Under the pieces are notes generated by a model. The model had not been told where the DNA came from and made no database searches. It worked only from the letters and a program-made list of their open reading frames with translations. This document shows positions 51,301 to 59,140 of a DNA stretch of 64,000 nucleotides, in pieces. The stretch comes from Schistocephalus solidus. Its lineage: Eukaryota; Platyhelminthes; Cestoda; Diphyllobothriidea; Diphyllobothriidae. Numbering within the stretch: the stretch's first letter is position 1; each line of letters starts with the position of its first letter. The translations under genes were made by a program, and so were the position numbers. Location of the stretch: contig WEDG01003452.1 of the NCBI GenBank assembly GCA_017591395.1, positions 107,022-171,021 on the forward strand. The letters run 5' to 3'.

Positions 51301-51711
51301 GCGGGTGGACTCGTAGAGCAGTGTAATGTGTGTCTCCGAGCTGTCCAGGACCAGAAAGGAGGGTGAACGTATTCTTGGGTACGAGAACTTTAGGTACTCG
51401 TGCAGGTTGTCAATCTGTTCGAGGAAGCCGAGGAAATTGCGTCCTTGAATCTTGAGCAGGTTGCCATATCCGGCGCACTCAACAAACTCGTGAAAGAACA
51501 GCCCATTTTCGTAAGCTACTTGTTCGAGCTTTATGTCTAACTCTTGAGCGTAGACTTTAAAGAGTTGTAAAAGGGTCTCGTCCCAGTATTTTCTCCGAGT
51601 TTGAAAGATCCGCAGTCGTAGGCCGGATTGCTCCAGCAGGCATTCCCATGCTTCCTCGCCAAACTCATTTTCAACAATCTTCTTAAAAATCAAGATCAAA
51701 AACCCATACAT
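24224..51711 (-). CDS. Gyc88E-like: Atypical soluble guanylate cyclase, 88E-like (split gene, ten supported exons)
   Basis: This gene makes a cytosolic heme-sensor cyclase that would convert GTP to cGMP in response to O2 or NO. Exons read minus strand: 50917-51711, 46809-46863, 43892-43988, 41559-41688, 39889-40035, 34252-34398, 33884-34168, 30873-30962, 26087-27435 and 24224-24357. All borders are GT/AG and phases agree across each junction. Domain order by inferred residue is HNOB 1-170, HNOBA about 180-315, signalling helix about 316-395, catalytic domain about 409-585, then an acidic, Ser/Lys-rich extension of more than 400 residues. The heme ligand His104 and Y133-x-S135-x-R137 are present. 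The stretch [11 protein letters not shown] is characteristic of the 88E-type family. Introns are filled with transposon remnants. The end of the protein is not fixed: two more in-frame candidate exons lie downstream and no stop codon was confirmed. Family assignment is firm; orthology to 88E rather than another beta-like atypical type is inference. Confidence 0.9.
24440..24715 (-). repeat. Dispersed GC-rich family A, copy
   Basis: It shares CGCGATGGATTCGACCGCCT, CAGATTGTTTATAGTGAGGA and GGGCAGTGGCCGACAGAGCC. It sits in the intron between the putative cyclase exons 9 and 10. Confidence 0.5.
24950..25225 (+). mobile_element. Penelope-like endonuclease fragment
   Basis: A degraded stretch matches the other copies base for base over the RT-EN linker (ACCAACCCAAAGCTACCATG near 24985, as at 15427). 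It also matches the GIY-YIG region (GTGTATCGTATCCCGT near 25058, as near 15501). The stretch is full of stops. It is cut off at about 25225 and followed by a tRNA-derived SINE copy. Confidence 0.6.
25275..25435 (+). mobile_element. tRNA-derived SINE, copy 1
   Basis: The tRNA-like head has a B box, GCGGGTTCGAATCCCATG (25322). The family body follows, including AATAAGCCAGAAATGGCCAT (25382) and TTCCGGTCTCCTTTGTCTTT. The A box is degraded. Confidence 0.75.
26087..27435 (-). CDS. Gyc88E-like: sGC exon 9: catalytic end and long acidic C-terminal extension
   Basis: The acceptor is CACTTGCAG and the donor is G|GTAAAT (phase 1). It opens with [12 protein letters not shown], the expected end of the cyclase domain. 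A hydrophilic, Ser/Glu/Asp-rich tail follows, containing a run of Glu near 26450-26480. The first reading frame stops at about 26874, while a second frame is open from about 27029 through the donor. Both frames overlap near 26.9-27.0 kb. A small intron (donor GTATGT at 26987, acceptor AAAAG ending at 26942, 46 nt) would join them, as would a one-base indel. The second frame ends in the phase exon 10 requires, which supports it as coding. Confidence 0.75.
28540..28965 (+). mobile_element. Solo Penelope-like tail copy with partial duplication
   Basis: The opening GAAATCACGGCCATTAACGA is shared with copies 1 and 4. CTATAAATA lies at 28688 and a hammerhead-like motif at 28738-28768. The closing segment, CTTGTTCCAG(C/T)(A/G)AT(C/T)GCAT, occurs twice (28787 and 28878), so the 3' end is duplicated. 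It sits in a cyclase intron, antisense to the gene. Confidence 0.6.
28738..28775 (+). ncRNA. Decayed hammerhead-like motif
   Basis: It reads CTGATTG, then GGGTTC with GAGTCT opposite, then GAAAC. The alignment with the 59037 copy is clear, but two core positions are altered. A related relic lies at 59872 (CTGATGG). Confidence 0.35.
30340..30400. repeat. Short degenerate CCCTAA-like array
   Basis: TTAACTCTAACCCTAATCTT followed by AACCCTG, with the AGGTAAATTTGCC border on the left. It is a remnant of the same family, in a cyclase intron. Confidence 0.45.
30873..30962 (-). CDS. Gyc88E-like: sGC exon 8: end of catalytic domain
   Basis: The acceptor is GGTTTCAG and the donor is AAG|GTGAGT. The exon is 90 nt, phase 0 to 0. 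It encodes [13 protein letters not shown] followed by [10 protein letters not shown]. This corresponds to the family's (K)IHVSxxTxxxL...xxRGxIxVKGKG terminal strand. The GKG is supplied by the first codons of exon 9. Confidence 0.88.
31000..32917. other. Cyclase intron 7, AT-rich part
   Basis: This is intron sequence between exons 7 and 8. No repeat or nested gene was recognised before the SINE at 32918. Confidence 0.5.
32918..33080 (-). mobile_element. tRNA-derived SINE, copy 2
   Basis: On the minus strand the head reads GTGGCGCAGTGGGTTAGG (A box) and GAGTTCGAGTCTC (B box). The body follows with TAATAAGCCAGAAATGCCCA. It is located in a cyclase intron between exons 7 and 8. Confidence 0.75.
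33884..34168 (-). CDS. Gyc88E-like: sGC exon 7: core of cyclase catalytic domain
   Basis: The acceptor is CGATACAG and the donor is GTC|GTAAGT. The exon is 285 nt, phase 0 to 0. It encodes [15 protein letters not shown], with the guanine-specifying Glu459 and second metal Asp463. It continues with [20 protein letters not shown] and then [13 protein letters not shown], with Cys535 (purine specificity), Asn542 and Arg546 (transition state). FGNTVN instead of FGDTVN is a feature shared with beta subunits of heterodimeric sGC. Confidence 0.93.
34252..34398 (-). CDS. Gyc88E-like: sGC exon 6: first half of cyclase catalytic domain
   Basis: The acceptor is CTTTTAG and the donor is AAG|GTAAGA. The exon is 147 nt, phase 0 to 0. 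It encodes [14 protein letters not shown], where active catalytic subunits have the (F)SDIVxF signature. Lys (inferred residue 419) replaces the first metal-binding Asp. It continues with [14 protein letters not shown] and ends at VYK, directly before the guanine-recognition Glu of exon 7. Confidence 0.9.
35883..36145. repeat. Inverted repeat with tRNA-like arms, copy 3 (right arm eroded)
   Basis: It begins GTGATTTTGGCAGATTTG and AATAATTCGTT like copy 1, includes the B-box relic GGTTCGAACGC and the AGTTACCCACCCAGCCTA segment. It ends with CCGAGTTTTAACCGTGGGTC, the eroded opposite border. It lies in a cyclase intron. Confidence 0.65.
37105..37205 (-). mobile_element. tRNA-derived SINE, copy 3, body only
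   Basis: Only the body of the family is present on the minus strand (TTATAAGCTAGAAACAGCCA, then ACTGGCAT-type ending). It faces copy 4 head to head with about 20 bases between them. Confidence 0.6.
37222..37372 (+). mobile_element. tRNA-derived SINE, copy 4
   Basis: The head is GTCGTTAGACTTCTACCCAA with a weak B box (GTGGGTTTTAGCC). The body is GGGTTGGGTATGGCTGGTTT and GTAAGCCAAAAATGGCCTTT. Together with copy 3 it makes an inverted pair. Confidence 0.65.
37518..37682 (+). mobile_element. tRNA-derived SINE, copy 5
   Basis: Head GAGCCCGTGGCTCAACGGTT (A box) and ACAGATTCGATCCTC (B box). Body TGGGTTGGGTATAGCTGGCT and AATCCAGAAATGGCCATTCC. This is one of the best-preserved heads. Confidence 0.75.
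38385..38545 (-). mobile_element. tRNA-derived SINE, copy 6
   Basis: On the minus strand: GAGCCCGTGGCTCAATGGTA (A box), CGGGTTAGAATCCCAG (B box), then body AATAAGCCAGAAATGGCCAT. The acceptor-like GAGCCCG start is shared with copy 5. Confidence 0.75.
39889..40035 (-). CDS. Gyc88E-like: sGC exon 5: coiled coil and catalytic-domain lead-in
   Basis: The acceptor is CACTTTAG and the donor is CAA|GTAAAC. The exon is 147 nt, phase 0 to 0. It encodes a Gln/Ala/Lys-rich helix, then [17 protein letters not shown], matching the universal cyclase lead-in (T/D)ELLYxMIPxxIA. The second position is Asn-Gln rather than Tyr-Ser/Gln. Confidence 0.88.
40230..41000. repeat. Foldback (inverted-arm) repeat in a cyclase intron
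   Basis: The left arm (40240-40390: ATGCCGGCTTTTGAACG, then TTTTATAAATGCAAATATAT) is the eroded reverse complement of the right arm (40840-40975). A second copy lies at 49.8-50.86 kb. The region just outside the right arm, to 41100, is also shared with that copy (CATTTCATGAGATAG). Confidence 0.6.
41559..41688 (-). CDS. Gyc88E-like: sGC exon 4: signalling helix start
   Basis: The acceptor is CTTGACAAG and the donor is CAG|GTAAGC. The exon is 130 nt, phase 2 to 0. It encodes [20 protein letters not shown] followed by [21 protein letters not shown]. This is the family motif with (Y)LNDL(N/S)xH(D/G)xSRE, entering the coiled coil that links sensor and cyclase. Confidence 0.9.
42690..42885. repeat. 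Degenerate TTAGGG-like array
   Basis: GAGATTAGGGTTAGGACTAA begins about 150 bases of decayed units, ending GTTGGAGTTAGGGG. The right border AATACCCTTCCTGTAATTCG matches the border of the 50.3-kb copy (TTACCCTTCCTGACATTC). Confidence 0.6.
42895..43240 (-). repeat. Dispersed GC-rich family A, right-module copy
   Basis: Modules shared with 22.06-22.2 kb are CATTCCCAGGCACCAGCCAC, CGACCTCGTCTATGCGTACC, CACATACACGACCTG and CAAGAACCATTATTTTACAC. It is directly adjacent to a TTAGGG-like array, in a cyclase intron. Confidence 0.45.
43892..43988 (-). CDS. Gyc88E-like: sGC exon 3: end of HNOBA
   Basis: The acceptor is TTTTGCAG and the donor is CAG|GTTAGA. The exon is 97 nt, entering in phase 1 and leaving in phase 2. 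It encodes [20 protein letters not shown], the counterpart of the conserved LKGQM-(Y)-...-IFLC/G strand that precedes the signalling helix in sGC proteins. Confidence 0.88.
44000..46808. other. Cyclase intron 2
   Basis: This is intron sequence between exons 2 and 3. It includes a dispersed repeat shared with 10.9 kb (44465-44550). It also includes a block with a tRNA-like B box (ACTCCGGTTCAAAGTCCAGG, 45715), which may be another short element. No nested gene was recognised. Confidence 0.45.
46809..46863 (-). CDS. Gyc88E-like: sGC exon 2: HNOBA micro-exon (55 nt)
   Basis: This short exon was found by looking for the piece missing between exon 1 and exon 3. The acceptor is TTTTCAG and the donor is G|GTATGT. 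It encodes [18 protein letters not shown], matching the family segment that ends in NNIFEL. Its 55 nt start in phase 0 and end in phase 1, exactly the phase exon 3 needs. Confidence 0.85.
48960..49765 (+). repeat. Dispersed GC-rich family A, two partial copies
   Basis: The first part (48990-49180) has ATGGCTTGGAAGGTTAGGAA and GTAGTCAGCCCAGTGTGTGT. The second (49430-49700) has CAGATGGCTGACCGACCCAG, a (GA)n run, GTGAGGTCGATGACAGTCAA and CCTATGGCACTCCCACTCTG. They are separated by about 200 bases of other sequence. Confidence 0.45.
49800..50860. repeat. Second copy of the intronic foldback repeat
   Basis: The left arm includes CTTATAAATTCAAATATATT (49834). The right arm is at 50560-50780 (TTGAATTTATAAAGGCGATG; TTTCAAAAGCCTGCATCC). 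It is interrupted by the TTAGGG-like element at 50298-50565. It ends about 55 bases from the donor of cyclase exon 1. Confidence 0.55.
50298..50565. repeat. TTAGGG-like element nested in a foldback repeat
   Basis: The array (ATTGGGGTTAAGG ... TTTAGGGTTAGTGCTAGGG) is followed by TTACCCTTCCTGACATTC and TAAGCGGCCATACAAGGCCT. The last matches, inverted, the 12.75-kb arm. About 60 bases are repeated directly on both sides (50236-50296 and 50560-50620). Confidence 0.6.
50917..51711 (-). CDS. Gyc88E-like: sGC exon 1: HNOB heme domain and start of HNOBA
   Basis: The exon starts at ATG in MYGFLI, the usual start of this family, and ends at AAG|GTAAGC after exactly 265 codons (phase 0). It contains the complete heme-binding domain: alpha-helical N-terminus, proximal His104 in DNLHEYL, the YPRIRSPSF segment and the Y-E-S-T-R heme-propionate motif at 133-137. 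The last 60 or so residues ([14 protein letters not shown], then [14 protein letters not shown]) are HNOBA. The whole domain is uninterrupted in one exon, whereas the rest of the gene is finely split. Confidence 0.93.
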
Positions 51712-52108
51712 GTGTAAATGCTGTTAGTGCTGAGAAGTAAGGTACCTCGAGGCTCTGTTTCAAGGATTGACAAAATGCCATTGCTCGAGCCTTCCCCGAC
51801 TGAATAGGCAGTGTTTAGAAAGTTGTCTCGATTTTTCATTGGTTATTTTTACACTCCAATAAGATCGGAGGAATAGTCGTCCTTGAATCATTTTGCTCTT
51901 AGAAAGCCAGTAAGAGGGGGAGTGAGAGGGGAAAAAAGCAGTCGTACCAGGGACTGTGCGCAGAGCCGCAAACAGCTCAGGGCGTTTCAACTGTTTCGGA
52001 TATAGTGGCATAGACTTTGAGCAAACACTCAGAAATGAAAGCTCCAGTCAAAAGATAAAAACAGGAGTTTACACACAGAAAAGTGAGTGACTCTCATTCT
52101 TCTACCCT

Positions 52109-52610
52109 CATTCAGTTTCCGCAATTTATTGACGCCAAGATTTTACCCTTTGACAGGATAACTATTTCAGTATCGATGGAATCCGCTATAGGCAATCAAA
52201 GAAGAGCTTGGTCTCAGGAGTGAAACGGAAATATTTTAGGTGAAATGTGGCCAACAGTGAAGAGGCAAATAGCTTCCAGTGCCGTCAAAGACTGATATAT
52301 GGTGAAGCCGAGAGAAGCGGCTATGGCACGAGTCTACGGCCTCCCAAAAATCCACAAGTCATTCAGTTTCCGCAATTTATTGACGCCAAGATTTTACCCT
52401 TTGACAGGATAACTATTTCAGTATCGATGGAATCCGCTATAGGCAATCAAAGAAGAGCTTGGTCTCAGGAGTGAAACGGAAATATTTTAGGTGAAATGTG
52501 GCCAACAGTGGAGAGGCAAATAGCTTCCAGTGCCGTCAAAGACTGATATATGGTGAAGCCGAGAGAAGCGGCTATGGCACGAGTCTACGGCCTCCCAAAA
52601 ATCCACAAGT
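52109..52610. repeat. Tandem duplication, 2 x 251 bp
   Basis: Two adjacent units (52109-52359 and 52360-52610) begin CATTCAGTTTCCGCAATT and end AAAAATCCACAAGT. I see a single base difference between them (CAGTGAAGAGG / CAGTGGAGAGG). Each carries the RT motif encoding VYGLPKIHK. Confidence 0.92.
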
Positions 52611-54033
52611 CAGACGTTCCCCTACGGCAAATCATCTCTCTCTCTTAGGCACGCCTACATACAGGCATGCCAACTGGTTATTCCAGAAGTTGACATTCCT
52701 CACAGCAAGCTCACAAACGACAGTTCACTCTGCAGAATGATTCCTTGAAAAAATAAGACAGTCACAATTGAACTGACTGAGAATATGGGGTCATTTGATG
52801 TTATCTCACTCTTCGCATCAACACCACAGGCTCTTGCCCTTGAAACGCTCGGTGACCTTTTGCGTCAAAATTACGATGACAGCGAAGGACAGTCCACAAC
52901 TCAAGATCTCATAAAACTCATGGAGCGTGGTTTTAAGAAATTCTTCAGCTTTTAATAGATCACATATGAGTGAGTCAAGGGTACCTTGAAGGGGTTCCCA
53001 ATCTTTAGACCCATTGCCAAGGTGGTTTTGCAAAAATTCGAAAGGCAGCTTTACGAAGCATACAAACCCAAATTTTGGGCACGCTACGTTCATGACACCT
53101 TTGTCCTCATCGACCAGGATAGAATCCTCAGCTACCAAGAGCACTTGAACTCAATTTTACCAGATCTGTAGTTCACGATGGAAGAAGAAGTAGAGGGCAA
53201 ACTTCCGTTCTTAGACGTTCTGGTCTGCCACCAACCACACGGAAAAATTGCAACGTTAGTCTATCGAAACCCGACGAAAACGTCGTAAATGCTGAGTTAC
53301 AATAGCAACCATCGGCTGCAACACAAGCGAAGTTGTGCACGCATGGTATAATGATGAGCTGAAAATCACTACAGCATGCCAGCCGCCAAACGGGACGAGC
53401 TTAAGCATCTGCGTGAGCTTTTCAGAGTCAACGGCTATCCGCGAGCGTTCATTGAACGGAATCGAATGCCACAAAAAAGCTGAACGAAGAGCCTTGTCAG
53501 CCAAAATCATGGCGGAGCATTCCGTATATTAAATGGTCTCTGAAACCGTGGCTAGATCCCTCGCGCCTCTTGGAATAGGAGTTGCCCCCTGGCCCACCTC
53601 GACAATCCGTCAACAAGTGATGTGGCCAAAAGATCCTATCCCTAAGCAGTAGAAGTCAGCCGTTGTCTACCGACTTCAATGTAGCTGCGGGAAGTGCGAC
53701 TATGTTAGAGAAACTGGCCGATAGTTACAAATGCGAATGCACGAGCATCAGTTGGCTGTACGAAGGCTGGAGCTAAAGTCAGAGATGGCAACTCATACCG
53801 CGCAGATGAGCCACGTCTTCAACTTTGACGCCATTGAAACCGTGGGCCGAGGCGCGGATCACACGTCAAAGTATGTGTCCAACGACAGCTCAGTAAACCG
53901 CCACATTAATTCGCCATCCCCCCTATCTGGTTTTACGAACCCTCTGGACAGGATACCGCTAGGGCGTAGGACAATCGGGGCCGCCAATCATCTCCGCGAC
54001 CAACGAGCACGAGGGTGGAACAAGCCCTGGTGA
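52109..54033 (+). mobile_element. Penelope-like element copy 3, with internal tandem duplication
   Basis: RT motif MARVYGLPKIHK occurs near 52580 and again in the upstream duplicated unit. The catalytic box near 53088 reads RYVHDTF, so the first Asp of YVDD is lost. The following linker reads LPFLDVLVCHQ. The GIY-YIG part (53660-53870) has VVYRLQC and a damaged YVRETGR with a stop. Multiple stops and shifts make it inactive. The element lies immediately upstream, on the opposite strand, of the cyclase start codon. Confidence 0.85.
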
Positions 54034-57000
54034 AAGGCCGACCGACTCAAACACACAGCCTGCAGTGATGGCGATATGGGTTACGGCGTGATGCGGGTTC
54101 AATCCAGCCAGATACGCGGGCCAACAGGCACAAGGCAAAGAGTGGCATATAATGAGAGCAAAGATAATGACTCGCCAGTCTCTGACGGAACAACTACCCG
54201 AAACGGCAGATACCTAATAAATCTCTCTCGGTGAACCTCTCTTCTTCCTTTGACATACCATCCGGGAATCGCATATTAATCTTCCAGTACCTTTAGATTT
54301 TGTTCTTTCTTTGCAAGACAGTCAGGCAGTAGCATTCAATCTTTATCTCCTAACAGAATTTCCAACCCCTCGCTCCCACCCGTATGACAATCGGCTAACC
54401 TGGCGTTATAGGTAGGTGTTGGTACACTTGTCTCTTACATTCGGAAGCTATCTTTAGGGAATTGCGATTCTATTTTTTGCTTCAGTTTACTGCTGAACGA
54501 AAAGCTACACTTAATCCTTGAAAGTTGGGTTTCGTTGCCCTTAACCTGAATTTAAATATGAACTCTAAAACTAACTCGATTACCACCTTAAGCAAGTTGT
54601 CTAATATGAATAGTCCTATTCGGTTTCTAGATTGCATACTCGAGTTCTCCATCAGTTTTTGCGTATTTTGCGATCACCACCCTTCCCACGGTAAAATTAA
54701 CTGGAAATGTATCAAAAGGTGCAAAAATCCATCAAAGACCGAGATACCGTGTCATTCACTTATACAGCCAGATTTTACAACCGAATAGAGGTAGTCTGTT
54801 TCAGCATTTGTCCTTGTTATTTGGCGGTGCTACCCCTCTCACTGATTTCCCAGTCTTAGGAGCACGCCCATAAAATATCAAACGAATGCTTAAATTCACC
54901 ACCAGATAAGAAAACTTGCCATATTCACGGTCAACTTGTAGCATGGAAGTCGAGTCCAGTCGTTGGCCAATCCGCGCCGGAGGTGGGTGCCCACGACCTG
55001 ATGCACGCGAGAGGGCTGGTCTACCCGGTGAGACGACTTTGAGGCCTTCAGCCCTCTGCCCCGGGTGAATCGTTTCCTGTCCATGTCAACGGTTTGATTC
55101 GTCTTGGCTGGGGGTGGTTGCGAAAGTCAGCGTCTGTCCGGCAGGCTGTCCCGCAGAAGACCAATGGGAAAGCATCACCAAATCCACCGCCCCCCTCTAC
55201 ATTTCCGCCTTGTTAGTTGTTACCATGTGAATTGGTAGCTGGATGAAATGCACCAGCCAACTGATCGGCTTTGGCAGTGGCTGAGGCCCGGGAATTGGAA
55301 AAGAGAGTGAGGTCAACGTCTCAGCGCATCTTATAAACCATCTAACACGTTTGAATATATCTCAGTGCGCTAAAAGCCGTAGCTTGGAAGCTTGCCAACG
55401 GACGGGAGCACGAAGATCACGCAGTCAGCCTTCTGTGTGTTGGTGTGGTGTGGCCGACTGACGGACTAACAGTCAAGCTGCAATGGTTCCTTCCTTATTT
55501 TACTTTTATGGCACTCCCATTCCGTGGGATCTGTGCCAGTTGTGACGGCACGTTTAAAATCGTCTTCGGTCGCCTCTTTACCCTCCCCCTTTCGGTCTTT
55601 CTGACCTGATCATGATGCTGGGCCCACGTGGAGAGGAGAGACTGTGATAAATACAGAGTAAGTCTGTTAAAACTGTAATCTAATCCACGCACAACTCACC
55701 GTCTCTGTGCCACCCTGCTCTGGAGTACACGCTGGATGTCGTCGAGACCGACATTCAAGCTTTGTGAGTGTAATGCACATATTCTTCCAAAGGGGCTACG
55801 CAGCAATGGTGTTGGCTCACAACGGGAACCATACTGACGCCTAAAACGCGCCTATCAGGTTGCACTGAGACTATGCAAGGGCCTAACTGCTGCCGTGCAT
55901 GTGCGTGGCACGTAGTAGATGGAGACTTCATGTCACGTTAGCCAATGCGTCCAATGTTAGTAGCAGTTTCTGGACAGACACAGACAGCCGACTGGTGCAT
56001 GAGGGATTAAAAAGGGAGAGAGTTAAACGGGTAATATGGACGCTGTCCCATGGAAAATCCATGCATTTATCATTAATAATGCATCTGAAGAGCTAGAATG
56101 CATCCCGCTGAGATAAGAATTGCGGCTTTTTCAATTGCTTTCACTCAGAATTTAGGGTCAGGCTGCAACGACTCCTTCTTGATGCGGACGTTAGGGCCCT
56201 CACCCTCAATTCAGCTTGTGGCGCCCACGTCCACTTCCGAATACGTTTGATGTGGGAGGAATGAGGTAAATTCAGCATAGGCTTGCTTTACTATAAGCCA
56301 ATTAACGCGCATGTCATTGCTGAGACCCATCTTGCGGGGTAGCGGTGGACATTGTCGACCGCCACGGTCGGACTGTTGTACGACGCACCGCTGTAACTGC
56401 CCCCCCCCCTCCTAGCGACCCCAGTGCCAGTTATGTTCTATCTTCTATCTAGAAATCCGGTTAGAGACTCACACGGCACCTTATTTGGTGTGAATAGGAC
56501 AGGTTTTGCAGCTGCCCGAAATGTTTTACTTGAGGCTTCAGGAAGCAATTCGTGTCTAGGTGAAAATAAAGCTGTGATGGATGTCTACAGTATTACAAGG
56601 TGGCTTATGAAAATCTGCATCAGTTTGCACATTCAATGCTGTGGACGAGGGTCTATTTTGCGTTGCGGGTTCGCTTATTTTTAATCCCCAAGACGTTGTG
56701 GCTAACTGTGGCGCCGAGCAGGTGGGCAGTACACGCTCTAAGGTTGGTCACAACGAGCTCTGATACGTTATACCCCACCTGTCAGCCACGAAATCGGTGC
56801 TAGTGGGGCGATCCACAAACCTTTGAATTCGAAGGGTTACCTAATGGATCATCTGAGGTTTGTCTTGTGACATACGGTTGTGCGTACAGACGTTGCATAC
56901 ACATTGGCTGGTGCCACTACTGGGGTTCTGTGGCAATTCAGAGACATTGTTACCTTCCCAGTTTTTCGGAACACGACTGGTTTTCGATCGTCGTCCGTTG

Positions 57001-58189
57001 GCCCTTCCACTAGAAGAGGCAGTTGTTCCCCCTCCTTCCCGTGAAACTTGGAAAAAAGGTCTTTTTCCATACAGAACTCGAACGTGAGCGCATTGGAAAC
57101 CATCGGTAGACTGTAGCGACCGGTCCTTTGCTCTCTGCTCTGGCGTCCATTTTCTCGGTTGAAAGCCGTGACAGGCGTGCTAATCCACGGGCGTCCTGCC
57201 AAAGCACTACAGCCCTTCAGGCTTGACCTGAGCTTAGTCAAGACTGCGTACATAAATTGACCTGCCTTCTGGGCTTCGATCGGCCTGCTTTGTCCCCCAT
57301 AGGCCCTTGTGTTTATACACCCCAGACGCAGCCCTATAAACCAACCAATCATATGTCCCACTCTCAGACAGTCACTTCCTTGTGCACCAGACTAAAACAC
57401 AAAAAGCATACCACTCCTGAGACGCTCTCGAACAGACGCTTTGTTCTGTCGCACAAGCAAACATCCATCTTACGTCAACCTGCCCTGTGTATCGAATAAA
57501 TTGCTCTTCATACTCTATTGACTTCTCTTATAGACGGAACGAAGTTACTGTGTGGTTATAGTCGATCGCATACCCCTGACCGCCAAAAGACCACTGGTTG
57601 TTTTTTTTCGCGTGACCAAATCGTGCAACAAGCCCCACTCAATTAAATATGACTATTGTACCCTGTATTCAAAGTGCAATATGAAAACATGTCACAGATT
57701 ATTTCGTGACTACGAGAACACGAAATCCTCCAGGTCTTTCTTCTAACGATAAGTCTGCAGCAGCAAGTAGGGGGATCACAGAGTGCTTCCGGTGAAACTT
57801 AGGCCCCTCCCAATGCGAGACATTCAGTCGACGGTAAAATCGTTCGTCGAAAACGAAAACTTAATTCTTCGAGAATTCAGTGGGGTGTCATTTGATAGCC
57901 AAACTAAAAATCCACAGATAGAAACGCTCAGCACATGACCTGAGCTATGCATAGTGCCCCACGATGAGCACCATAGCCTAACATTCTGGCTTCGGTGTGT
58001 GATATCGTCTGATAGAAGCGAACAAGTGAGTTCCAGGAAGCAGTTCAAGAGAAGATGCGATCGCTGGAACAAGAAGTTTATCGGTATAAATGTTCGGATT
58101 CTCACTCGAAGCCATCATCCCAGACAGCGGCAGATAAGGGTAATAGAAGCACAACGTGCGCAGTATCTATAGTATGTAGTGGCCAAGCG
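54034..58189. other. Intergenic region between cyclase start and ferrochelatase side
   Basis: Apart from the family A copy at 55270-55620, no gene was identified. A 170-codon open frame on the minus strand (56849-57361) starts MGHMIGWFIGL and is Arg/Thr-rich. It shows no domain I recognise and may be chance or repeat-derived. Confidence 0.4.
55270..55620 (+). repeat. Dispersed GC-rich family A, copy
   Basis: It carries the modules in order: GCAGTGGCTGAGGCCCGGGA, GAGTGAGGTCAACGTCTCAG, TAGCTTGGAAGCTTGCCAAC, CACGCAGTCAGCC, and CACTCCCATTCCGTGGGATC. Confidence 0.5.
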
Positions 58190-59140
58190 ATCGCATTCGT
58201 ACCTCGTTGAAATACAGTATCTTCGACGAGTACTAAGATCGAATGGCTACCCGCACAACTTTGTCAACCAGTGCATACGCAAACAACGAGACCAAATCCA
58301 ACGGACCCTAAATTCTGGCGAGCTCTTCCGTACGCGAAGAACGTCTCGGAATCCATCAGCCGCCTTCTCACTCCACTTTGGGTTGGAGTTGCACACAAGC
58401 CAGAGGCAATCATCAAGCGCCGCGTCAAGAGGCCGAAATATCCACTGCCACGGTAGGAAACGTCTGGCGTCGTTTACCGGATCTGATGCAGTTGTGGACA
58501 AGGCACCTACGTCGAAGGAACCGGGAGATAACTCCGGACGCGAATGGCCGAGCACGCAACCGCGGCGAGGAAAGACACTACGTCTTATGTTGCAGCTTAC
58601 TCGGCGGGACCCGGCCATATCTTCCATTTTCACGAAGCAGAAATCCCGCAAGACGTGATAAGCGTGTGAGCCGCGAGCTGCTCCAATCACGGTTCTCATG
58701 CTCACAGTCCATCAACAAGCGCAATGAACTTCCATCCCCATACTTTGTGCTGATGCATTGCTTTAGAAGGGGAACGAGTAACGGGAGGAGGCGGGCGACT
58801 GACCCCTCCAATGGCAATGAGCCAACCTCCCGGGTCATCATGCCAACAGGCAACATTAATGATGAAATCACGGTAATTAACAACGCGGAGGCAGACAACC
58901 ATGCTAGCGTCGCATCAATTAAGACCCCAGGGATTATCACGAGCTGCTTATTGCAGTACGCATGTGGTCGCGTGGCAACTACCTACGGTAACTACCGCGC
59001 ATCTTGTGTCTATATCACTCTTATCAGCTACTGTCTCTGATGAGGGGTTCGAATGAGAATCCGAAAAGTTGGGCCAATAAATTTCTTGTTCCAGCGATCG
59101 CATCTTCTCCCTCTGATGGGACATTCGACGTCATCGTACC
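58190..59140 (+). mobile_element. Penelope-like element copy 4, endonuclease and tail
   Basis: The RT-EN linker (VLRSNGYPHNFVNQCIRK near 58215-58280) is followed by a damaged GIY-YIG domain (VVYRI..CSCGQGTY, then MAEHATAA, about 58460-58680). A tail of about 400 bases resembles the tails at 10.6, 20.7 and 28.6 kb. The tail ends with a hammerhead-like motif at 59037. Several stops. A second damaged copy follows directly in the same orientation. Confidence 0.8.
59037..59080 (+). ncRNA. Hammerhead-ribozyme-like motif in Penelope-like tail
   Basis: The core CTGATGA is followed by a 6-bp stem (GGGTTC / GAATCC with one G-U pair), then GAAA, in the spacing of a hammerhead core. Stem III is imperfect in this copy. 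Hammerheads are known from the terminal regions of Penelope-like elements. Stem I could not be confirmed by eye. Confidence 0.5.

Noticed and set aside
58247..58705. A 152-codon minus-strand open frame, and several others near 10.1 and 14.9 kb
   Set aside because: They are antisense to Penelope-like coding remnants.
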